The position numbers and the translations under genes are program-made. The notes beneath the pieces were generated by a model. It had not been told where the DNA came from. It saw only the letters and a list, made by a program, of their open reading frames with translations, and made no database searches. A stretch of DNA of 64,000 nt, from positions 5,828,001-5,892,000 of the forward strand of contig CP053175.1 of NCBI GenBank assembly GCA_014607495.2. Reading direction: 5' to 3'. How positions within the stretch are numbered: position 1 is the stretch's first letter; the number at the start of each line of letters is the position of its first letter. Positions 35,701 through 47,400 of the stretch are shown here, one piece after another. Source of the DNA: Carposina sasakii. Taxonomy: Eukaryota; Arthropoda; Insecta; Lepidoptera; Carposinidae.

Positions 35701-38431
35701 GCAGTTTTGGCTACCTTTCGGGTATACAGTGTTATTCTATTTACTTACTGCATAATAATAAAGATAATAATTTGAAATAATTTAATCATTTTTTTAAATA
35801 TTGTTTAGCTTCTTGAATTATGTATGCACCTATCTATCTACCCTTGCTTAGTATCCACGACACAACACCAGTTGCAGTAGAATGACCTGCGAAACACGAT
35901 ATGATAAACCGTTTTTATCGACATTTAGCCTGTCAAAATACGATAAATATAGCCGCCATGTTGAATTTTGTATAGAGACGGTACGATATCGTACGATATG
36001 ATATCCACGATGCATGGTCATGCTAGGGGGGCTTAGCTATCTTAGTGTGGGACTAGGTCAATATAATATATAGTTAAATCTGTTTATTTATTATTTATAG
36101 TTTTTTTAGTTACTAAAAGAAACATTCCTGTCCACAGCAAGAAGCGCAGTGCGGGCGTGTTCTGGCACAACTCTGCAGAGACGTGGGTGGACGTGGTTAA
36201 CTACGGCGAGGAGAGCGTGGTGGGATCGCTAGTCAACCTCGTCACGGGCGGCAGCCAGAAAAGGGTCGACGCTAGGTAAGAAACTACAGTTTTTCAAATT
36301 CAAATTGATTTATTTGTAATACACAACATAGGTATATAAAACTATTACAATAACTATGTGAGTATAGCGGTGATAGCCCAGTGGTTAAGACGTGCACCTT
36401 TCAAGCGGGAGGCGTAAGTTCGATCCCAGTCACGGGCCTGTACCAATGAATTTATTTCATGTACAAATTTTAATGCTAATTTGTCACTTAGCTCGTGCCT
36501 CGGAAAGCACGTAAAACCGTTGGTCCTGCGCCTGATCTCTCTCCGGTCGTGTCGGTTTTCCGTCCCATCGGACTATGAGAGTGAGGGAATAGAGAGTGCA
36601 TCTGTGTTTGCGCACACACTTGTGCACTATAATATCTCCTGCGTACCTGACCAATCTCCGTAGAGATTGGTCGCTTTGACCGAAATACGGTCGGAAATCA
36701 TCATCATTCGTTGAGTTTTGTTGCGTTTGTGTGAGTGTACCAGCAAGGGACGCGTCGCTATATATCTATCTATACACACTCACATAAGTGCAAAGCTAAG
36801 CTTACGCCTCGCGTATATACAATGTTTTTATTTTAGGAATAATATTTACGTGTTACTAATTTAAAATATTAAACGTGAAAAACATAAAAGGCGCCTTCTT
36901 GTAAATTCACAAATTGTTCAAGGGATGCAAGATGTCTAATTAGCAAATACTTTAATTTATTTTTCCCATCTATATCAATTGAAATTACAACCATCAAAAT
37001 ACCTATAAGTATCTACAAAACTCTTGCTTTAACCCTTACACGCACAAAGCTATAATTTTTTATTCATAAGTGTTTTCTATCTACGAGTATATAGGTACAT
37101 ATAATAAAAATGTAACGGATCGCTGTCTGTACATGGAAGATATATGAGAAAAAATATTATATGAGACCTTTATCAACGTAATAGTACCTAAAAGGATGAT
37201 TTTTGGAATTTTTGTCTGTTTGTCTGTGCGTTTATGCACGCTAATCTCAGAAACGGCTGAATCGATTTCGATGCGGTTTTCAGGAATATACTATGACAGG
37301 TCCCATTTAACATATAGGCATTTAACATATTTTTCCTTCGGGAAAATGTATTTATACCGGACAATTTCGACATTTTGTTTTTTCTGTAGTCCGGCGGACG
37401 GAGTCGCGGGCGTCCACTAGTTTTCCGTAAAAGTAATTGATAAAACATACATTATGTATTTGTTTTTAAGAAGGGGACAAATGTATCCCAACATTTGTTA
37501 ACCGCCTGACAGAAACAAACTAGCAAGCTGAAATATCGCTAAAGATTTAGTGTAGTTTTTCTAAATGTTTAAGAAGGGGCTGGGCCAATGGGGAAGATTA
37601 CCCTATTTTTATACCTATATATTTTTTATATATATGGGGTATAAAAATGATTTGCAATACATTGGTTTTAGTTGTTAGTTAGTTGGTTCGGTAGATAGAA
37701 CTAACATGGAAAACTAATCCTGATGATGCCACGGGTGTTGGCGAAACATATGTCGATTAAAATTTTAATTGGTTTTCGGATTAGCAGCTATGTATTTATG
37801 GTTGCATGCTAGGTGCTTGGATCTGGCTTCTCGTTAAGACTGTAGTGTCTTGTGTTCGTGATCATGAGTCGGCAGATCCGAGGGTCAGCGGAGGGTATAG
37901 GGCCCGGTGGTGGGCGATCCCTCAATAGAGATTTGAACTTCCGAATAGTGACGCCTGATACAATTCAATATAGTTAAGTAGGCCGAAAAGGTACCTGTGG
38001 GGTTTTGTGCTTTCTTCTTCCGCGCGGAATCTCTCGTAGGGTTCTGGGGTTTTTCACTTCAATCCAATTTAGGTATTCTGCACTGGTACTTCACTTTTAA
38101 ACGAAGGGCACTCCTTTGGGTTTGTCACACACAAAAATTCACTTGCCGAGACGCGACCGTTGGGCAACTGGCCGATGCAGGGCGGGGGAAAACACACGTG
38201 GCCAGCATCCGCGGCGAGCAAAAGAGAGGGCAATTAAAAGAGGGAGATACAAAATTATAGTTTTAACCCTAAATTTATCTTAATTTATATTCCCCGTTTG
38301 TTTCAGATTCATGAGCGAGTCGGGCATCGTGGATGTGTTCGTACTACTCGGACAGCGGCCGGCCGACGTGTACCGTCAGTACACCACTCTGACCGGCGTC
38401 ACCCCGCTGCCGCCGGTCAGTATTATACATT

Positions 38432-38462
<31 letters not shown>

Positions 38463-41400
38463 CGGCTGTTTTATCTAAATAGGATAGTCAATGTTTTACA
38501 CATTTTATCTGCATTTTAATAGCATTAAATGCATTCTTCTATGATGCTCTGGGAGTTAAAAAAACCGTATAATACTACAGCTGCTTCTCTGCCCGGGCAT
38601 ACTGTACAAGTCAGTAGAGGGACAAGAGGGTCTTGGTGTTTTGTAGGCGATGGGCTGACCACCTGTCACTACTAACCAAACTTGTACATCTCAATTATAC
38701 CCTCAAAATTGGTCAGAAGTGGCACCATGTGGTTCTATCGGCCCTTGGTGCTCTGCCTACCCCGTAAGGGATAAAGTCGTGATTATGTATGTATGTATGT
38801 ATGTATATATCAACACTTATGATTTTTAGGGTTCCGTATCTTAAAAGAAAAAATGAAACCCTTATAGGATCACTTTGTTGTCCGTCCGTCCGTCTGTCTA
38901 TTAAGACCCTTTTTCTCAGGAACGCGTGGAAATATTTTATATCAAATACTCAGGTCTACTGTCCCTTGGAGCTGTGAAAAAAATCAAACTTCTAAGCCAA
39001 CGCAATCCAAAGATACAGCCGTTTATGTCGCAAATTTTCGACACTCGCAAGGGAATCAAAACCTACAGGGTACTTCTCGTGAACTTAGAATCTTTAAATT
39101 TGGCACGAAGCAAGGTCTTATAGAACGATAAAGGGAAAATTGCGAAAACCGTAAATTTTTTGTTACATAATTTAATAAAAACAGGTTTGTACGGACTCGT
39201 ACTTGGCCGGTTTTTACAGTTTCTTTAATAAATGTAATTTCCCAGAGGTTCTCGCTGGCCTACCACCAGTCTCGCTGGAACTACGTGGACGACTCGGACG
39301 TACGCGGAGTGGACGATAACTTTGACCTGCATGACATACCCGCTGACGTCATCTGGCTGGACATCGAGTATACTGACCGGAAGAAGTGAGTTTAATGTAG
39401 TGAGTTTAAGTGAAATAAATTGTGAAAAACTATTATTATGATCGCGCGTGAATGTATGCGTTTTTGTTTGTTTTATTATAGGCGGTTTTACATTTTTTTC
39501 GTGAAAAATGTTTGGTACACGCTTCTACGTACATTTATGCAAAAAAAAACGCAATGTAATCAAAACGCAATGCGCAAAATGGAAGGTATGTCGAAATGTG
39601 TAGGTATGTCGTAACTCAACTTTGGACCCTAATATCTTAGGTATCAGACACTTTCCAGGTATGCTTCTATAGAAAAGAATGGATATTCGGAAACGTTTAC
39701 GACCAAAAAACACCCTGTATGTATAAGCTTTATACATGACATGTTTCATAAAAATCTGTTTAGTAGTTTTTGCGTGAAAGAGTAACAAACATATCCACAT
39801 ACACACATACGTCCATTTTGTATCCAAATTGATACTGCAAAAAGTTATACTTATTGTAAAAATTGCATCATTTAAGGCGCCATTTACTTATTACAAACTA
39901 GCGAACATAGTCTTAACTCTTACGTAACAAATGAATAGCGCCTGATCTGTCTATACATAAAAAAACTTCTTTCCTCAGATATTTCACCTGGGATCCCATA
40001 AAGTTCGCAAACCCTACCGAAATGGTCGCCAACCTGACCGCCAAAGGTCGCAAGCTGGTCATCATAGTGGATCCTCACATCAAACGTGAAGCGGGATACT
40101 TTGTGCATGAAGATATGCTGGAGAAAGGGTACTATGTGCTGGATAAGGATGGCAAGGTTTATGAAGGTGAGTTTGCTTTACAGGTAAATGAGATAAATAA
40201 TAGGCACTATATTTTTTCTTTAAAATTGAGATTGGGATTTCGGAAATATTAAATACTTCATTTTCTTAACAAATATTTAAAATTTTAAATTTTTTGTGTT
40301 TATTCATTTCTAAAGTAAAAATGTAGGGTGGAACTAAAAAACATTGGTACATACTAAAAGCACGTTTTCTCTTTACCTGTTAGTGAAATTGTAATCCCGC
40401 GTATTTGGCATATCCATATTCAAATTTTGCACTTCCTAATCTGTTTACTGATTATAACTGTTACCTTATACAGGGTGGTGTTGGCCCGGCTCGTCGTCAT
40501 ACCCTGACTTTTTAAACCCGGATGTAAGCAAGTATTTCTCGGAGAGATATCTCTTTGAAAACTTCCCGGGTACCAGCAAGGACGTTCACTTCTGGAACGA
40601 TATGAACGAGCCTAGTGTGAGTGGTTTTCATATTCCTTGACATCAAAATACAAGTATTGTGTTGTTTTGTGTGTACCTATTTAAATTACTGTCATACAGC
40701 ATATCGGTCGCTAGATAGTTGTATTTGTGCCCGAAAACTATTTAGACGGGCGATTGGTGTAGTAGGTAGTGACCCTGCCTGCGACGCCATAGGTCCTGGG
40801 TTCGAATCCCGGTAGGTGCAAACATTGATATGATGAATATCGATGTTTGTTTCCGAGTCATGGATGTTTCTATACTTATCGATGTAATTATATACCGTTG
40901 CTACTAGTACCCACGACACAAGACCAAGACAAGACCTTAGGGGTGAATATTAAAAAAAAAACCCCTTCCACCTTTCACCCCTTACCACGTGATACTTTTT
41001 AGGTTAACTGGCGAAGTGTGAGTGTGTAATTTGCACACTTCTGCCCAACCTATTTGGGGGATAATGTGCGTGACTTTATGTATGTGTATTAAATAAAATA
41101 TTCTGTGACTTTATACAAATATGGAACAATGTCTTATGTGACAGGTATTCAACGGTCCCGAGGTGACAATGCCGAAAGACTGCCGACATTACAAGCCTCC
41201 TCAAGACGGACAAACTGGGCTCGCTAGTTACTGGGAACATAGGTAAATATCCTGCACGTCGTCATCATCATCATCATCAGCCTATTGCAGTCCACTGCTG
41301 GACGAAGGCCTCCCCCAGGGCACGTCACAAGACTGCCATGGGGGGTGTTGCCCCATAGTCACCACGCTGGGCAGGCGGGTTGGTGACCGCAGTTTGTATT

Positions 41401-44400
41401 TTGGACTATGTTGTCAACACGGAAGGCGCTGCTACCTACCTCCTGCACGTATCTAATGTTAATAACATCTATTTATTCTTATTGTACACAAAACATTACA
41501 ATAAATACAGATAAATTTATAAAATAAATGCATACATTGGCGTGCTTATCTCTGTAAGGGATTTCTTACAGCATACCAGAGAGCAAAGTGAGACCAATAA
41601 GTTAAAAATTTATCCTGGTAAATATCTTCCATTTACCTTAGAAATCTGGAGAAGGCTTATATAATATTAGTAGTTGTTACCTGCGGCTCCGCTTGCATGG
41701 CTATTGCGTCGAAGGAGTATCAAGGGCGGATCCAGCTTTGGCGCCAGGAGGGGGTCACATAGTCAAGTCAAGAACTTATAATTTAATTTTGGTAACAATA
41801 GATACAAGTAAAAAGTAGGTATTTTATTTATGTACTCAAAAATATTTATTCTATATTATACACTTGAAAAACTTAACTACAGAAAAAACAGCCTATGTGT
41901 TAATCCAGGGTGTCAGCCAACTCCATACAAAATTTTATTAAAATCGCTCCATCCGTTTGTAGACGTGAAGAAGTAAGAAACATACTCACTCAAATATTTT
42001 CGCCTTTAAAATAGTGTAATAGTTTAGTGTAATAAGTAGTCGCCGGAACTGAATGTGTAAAAAATGTACAAAGAAAATATTATAGCGCGAGCGTAGCGAG
42101 CGCGATATTTTTAGGGTTTTTTTTGCACACTGTTGCCATTTATTTCTCGGAAATGTAGGCTCTATCGAGAATTTGTGACGATCGCTAATGCATCGTGGTA
42201 ATGCTGATGCAGGTGAAGCGAACGATAATTATTAGCCATTTTCTACTATTAAAGCTTCGATAATTTCTTTGTAAAAAATAACATTTTTACTATTATATTT
42301 TATTATTCTCACACAAGAATTTTGTGTTAGGCCAGAGGCCCCGTATTATTGTGAGGTAGGTACGGCTGATGCGGCGCAGCCACGTCCCTAATACATAGAG
42401 CAGGATGCGCGGAGTGTGGGGGTGGTGAAAAGGGCAACGCTTTCGGCCCCACTGGGCCACTAGTCGTTGTTTAACCCATGTATTACCCATCCAATCATTG
42501 TAAGAAACTTCGATATCGCGTTTTAGGATTTTGCATTAGATTGTGGTTCTCTCCTGCATCTAATGGATGGCTCAGCTACATTACTACCCTTCCAGACCGA
42601 ACGTCGATATGTCTTTGGCAGCACCCAGGGTGTATTCTCACAAGTATGCATTCGGGTCGGTGAGTCGACCGGAAAGTGTTGCGACGAGCGTGCAGGCGAA
42701 ATGCGTTCTGGTCGGTGAGTCGACTGGGAATGTGATGCGGCTGATGTGTTCTGGTCTGCGCTTGGAATGGGATCATGTTGTTCCGTGATGCCGATGCGTG
42801 CGTGCGTTGCTAACAGATACAGGAAGCTGTCATGGCGGCTTCTTATGAATCTGCTGGCTACTGGCGTGCTGCTGCTGCTGTCGTGGAAGAAGAGGAGAGG
42901 TGATGCTGTTGTGTGATACCTTTGCTGCGGAGTGCTGCGATGATGGTGAAGTTCCTGAAGACTGAAGGTTGCGTATGTCCAGTTCACAGGGGTCACCAAT
43001 GTGGGGTTGGTGAAAAGGGAAGCGCTTCCGGCCCCACCGGGCCACTAGTCGTTGTTTGGCCCATGTATATATTCCAAACATTGTAAGAAACTTCGATATC
43101 GCGTTCTAGGATTTTGCATTCGATTATGGTTCTCTCCTGCATCCGCTACACGGAGCAGGGCGGCTACATTTGGTCCACCAAATTTTTTTACTATAAAATG
43201 GCGTAATTGCAAAACATATCCTTCTATCAAGTTAATCAGATTTCCCCTGACATAAAAAGTGTCCGGGTTTTTATGGATGCCAGCCTTCTGCGGGCGTCAC
43301 ATCTAAGTTTATCCTACCATAGTGAGCGAACAACTTCGAGAAAAGCAAGAGACGAACTCACGTTCTATTTCATGGCGTATGCGTTTGTATCGTATTATAC
43401 GAAATGATCAAGGATACAATACACTGTCTGATTATACATATTTTGTATTCAATTATACGATCTGGCAGCCCTGAGCTAGACGTAACGTAGTCGACAAGCG
43501 CGCGCAAGTGTGGCGCGGTAAAATTCAAATTTTCGATGTGAACGTTCCCAAACGTTTGACATCATACAAAGTTAATATACTACATATATTAAATTAATTA
43601 AATATTAAAGGTATGTAGTTACATAAAATCTGTATGGTGACAAAATATATAAATAAAATCATTATGTTCAATTAGTCGTCCACCTAAGTCCTGGAACCAG
43701 CTCAGGGGGGGGGTCATGACCCCCATGACCCCCCCCCCTGGATCCGCCGTTGAGGAGTATTTAAAATAGTTTTTCAGACCTACCGAATATACATACAAAC
43801 TTTCATATTTCAATCGGTCAAGCCATTTCGGAGGAGTTTGGTATGCTTTCATGTCGAATAAATAATTTAGTAAGTATACCCAGTAAAAATATATTGCATT
43901 TCCTTTCAGACACATTCACAACGAGTACGGACTGTTCAACATCAGGTCGACGTTCGAAGGTGTTCTGATGCGGACGAATCGTGCTCTGCGACCGTTTATA
44001 CTGAGCCGAGCGGCCTTCGCTGGTACACAGAGGTAGTTATATTTGTTAAAACTATTATTTTGTTTCTCACTCTTTTCATTTTCCTATCTCTTTTCCTCGT
44101 CGCGGGCCTGCATCTGACAGTTGTCCAACCACCGCGATACTGACCTCGCGTCTCGGCAAGTGAATTTTTGTGTGTGACAAACTGACCTACCCAATCAGAG
44201 TGCCCTTACCCTAAAAGTGGACTATAGTGAATCGTAAACCTAAACCCTACGATAAATTCCGCGCGGAAGAAGAAAGAAGAGAAAACACACAGGTAACTTT
44301 GACTTACTTCTAGAAATTTCCCCTTGGCCCAGCCCCTTCTTAAACAATATTTGTATTTAGACTAAATATCTATTATAATGATGACTAGTGGACGCCCGCT

Positions 44401-47400
44401 ACTCCGTCCGCGTTGACTGCAGTAGTTTCTGTAGCCTATTCGCTGCAAACAAACAAACAAAGAAATACATTAAATGTTAAGTGATGTTTATTACAATATA
44501 TTTTGAGGAGAGCAAGGATTGAAGTGCTTTAGTTGGAATAATACTTATTTATGCGACTAGGCGCGAGGCATGCGAAAGGACGCCATTAGTTCTATTTTCT
44601 GCCATCACAGGCGCTGGCTGTCACATCACAATGTGCTCTACATGAATTTTGAGAAGAAATTTGATTAGGGAATTATGTACTCTTTGTAGGTTCGTGCTAT
44701 TTCTGAAGTAAGGAACATAAGTAAATAGTTTAAACCAGTGGTTCCCAAAGTGGTCCAAGTTGGAACCCCAGGGGTCCACAGGAGGCTCGAGGAGGGTCTA
44801 CATTTGCGTGAAAAAATGGGGCTTCACAATTAATTTGTATGTGGTGTAGGCCTGTAGGGGGTCCACGAGAACCAGTTAACTTTTGAAAGGGGTCTATGAG
44901 AAAAAGAGTGGGTGGGAATCCCTTGTTTAATCCTTCGTTAACCGCGGTAGATACGCGGCGGTGTGGACGGGCGACAACGCGGCGGAGTGGACACACCTCG
45001 CCGCCTCGGTGTCGATGTGTCTGTCTCTGGCGGCCGGTGGGATCTCATTTTGTGGCAGTGATGTCGGCGGGTTCTTCCAGTACCCGGGGGGCGGAACTTA
45101 TGACCAGGTGGTACCAGGTATGTGACTATATTATCACTATCATTAATTTTATTGTATTTTTTGTTGGATGTCACTATTATCGTTCAGGGATAAGATATCG
45201 TAGAGTGCTAATGTCTTACCTTGAGACTTGCCGATACCTCACAGTTCCATTAGATTGCATTTCTGTACATTAAGAGCACATTACTGTACATTCTGCACTC
45301 TATGAAGGTCTATTCAAAATTAATGATTATCTAACGGATTATATTAATGGAGAAGTGTTTTTATAAATTTATCTTAGTCAAGATATTATATATTATAAAA
45401 TTATTAATAAAGAAATGGAAAAAATTCCTCACCCGGGTGGGAATCGAACCCACGACCTCTGCATTCCGCGTGCCAGCGCTCTCACCACTGAGCCACCGGG
45501 TCAATTACTCGGATGACGAATTTTACCATCTCTTTTCTAAATTACATATTGGCAACGTTATTTTCCTCAATTTATAAATACAATATATAGTATTAACTAT
45601 ATAATAAAAATATATAATATTAACTAGAAGAAGTAGCGAAGATGTGGAGACCCTTTTAAGAGAATTTTAATATGGTGTGGGATACACATTTAGTATGTGA
45701 CTTGTGTTCTTTATCACATAGTACATAGTTATAATGTAATCAGTGTTGACGTGTTTATCCGTCGTTGTCATTGCGGGCTTATTACTATTATTATTCTTGA
45801 ATTTAGTTTAAGACTGTGTTATTTTCCACGTAGTACATAGTTACAACGTATTCCGTATTGACGTATATATCCGTCGTGCCAGGCGGGCGCGTACCAGCCG
45901 TTCTTCCGCGCACATTCACACATGGACACGCGCCGCCGCGAGCCGTGGTTATACGACGCGGCCACCACCGCGCTTATACGCGACGCCAACCGACGACGAT
46001 ATGCGCTGCTTGACTTCTGGTGAGTGTACCTAGGTATACTATATTCACGTCTTGTTTGGAGCCTAAATATTGTAAGGAACAGTGCCATCTATAGGACGAT
46101 ATGCGTTGCTTGACTTTTGGTGAGTATAGCTAGCTAGTGTTTAGTTCCCTATCCTTGTCCTCTATCATCCATGACGCCTGTTTTGTTTAGAACATAAATA
46201 TTGTAAAGAACAACGCCATCTATGTCGCTGATCCTGATCATCTATCATCCATTGTCTTTTTTTTATGTTACTTTCATTTCTATACTTCGGTCTGTCAAGC
46301 ATAGTTGACGTTACAGGGCTTTATGGCCACCAACGTGAAGCTAATAATGATTATGATTGCCTGAAGACGAAATCTAGGAGAACTGCTAAAGTGCATGTGT
46401 TTGGACTCCGCGAGACTTATAATGGGCCCAAAGGGCAATTTCAATAGACTGTTTTAAGTATATACAATTTAAAAAAAAAAATATTCGGAACGCAAGTAGT
46501 AGACTACAGGCCCATGTTGAAAAAATTGTGGGTCATTTGAACCACCAGGTGACCTATCTAGAACGATATAAGAGCATAAAATAATAAGATTCAGCACTAT
46601 GCCGACTTGTAAGCTGTCCAACTGAGTGCAGGTGAGAATTGGAAAGTACAGGTAGAGTGAGTACATTTTGGTCACATATTTATGTACGGCATTCTTACCA
46701 CCGATAGATCCATTAAAAATAATAAGAAAACGCGCAGTGCCGTAAAAAAAATGGTGCGCCACAAAGTCGGAATTTTTTTTTATTTTCCTACAATTACCGG
46801 GGTAGATTTGGTCATTTTATTTTGTACGGCATCTGTGTCATACTATTTCAATACTGCTTCTAATCCATTATTCCGCAACGCCGTACAAAAATCATGCGAT
46901 AAGGGGAAAAAATCGAGGGTTGCAATCCCCTCTCTTTCCGTAGTCCAGGGGGTGATTCGTCGAGAAAACGTCACGGTAACGTGCCCCAAACAACTTAATA
47001 CACCTTATAATGTGTGATTCGCAAATGTTTATTTTATGATCTTTCGATATAAATAAAATAACTGTCATCATCCCCATTTTAAACATAAAAATGTCCAGGT
47101 ACACTCTATTCTACGAGCACACACTGGACGGCTCGCCGGTCATGCGACCGTTACTGCAGGAATATCCTGACGAACCGGACACTTACACCATCGACTATGA
47201 ATATCTACTCGGTAAGACTTATCTTTATCTAATATATAAATCTTCTGTTCGTGTGTTTGTAATTCAACTCCTTCTAAACGGCTGGACCGGTTTTAATGAA
47301 TTTTTTTGCGTCTGTTTAAGTGGGTTTGAGAATGGTTTAGATCAGTGGTTCCCAAAGTGGTCCAGGTGGACTAGGGGTCCACAGGAGACTCGATGGGGGT

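Larger units (their letters stand above)
41721..43752. mobile_element. hAT-type element (2.03 kb) with 8-bp target duplication, in intron 11
   Basis: Terminal inverted repeats CAAGGGCGGATCCAG and CTGGATCCGCCGTTG, flanked by a perfect 8-bp duplication AGGAGTAT (41713-41720 and 43753-43760). No transposase-like frame is visible; the 158-codon minus-strand frame at 42523-42999 has no recognisable motifs. Internally it carries a pair of direct repeats (42415-42580 and 43000-43168). Non-autonomous, or hollowed out and re-invaded. Confidence 0.75.

Noticed and set aside
42567..42788. CRISPR-like or satellite array from GGTCGGTGAGTCGAC units
   Set aside because: Only two or three imperfect units; no regular repeat-spacer structure. 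The genome is eukaryotic.
42523..42999. 158-codon minus-strand frame as a gene
   Set aside because: Lies inside a hAT-type element between LTR-like repeats, low-complexity His/Ser-rich, no recognisable domain.
45101..45118. Alternative exon 13 donor (CAG|GTGGTA at 45107) as the normal splice site
   Set aside because: It restores phase but discards the conserved ELMTRWYQ and uses a weaker donor than GTATGT at 45118. Kept only as an alternative in the frameshift finding.
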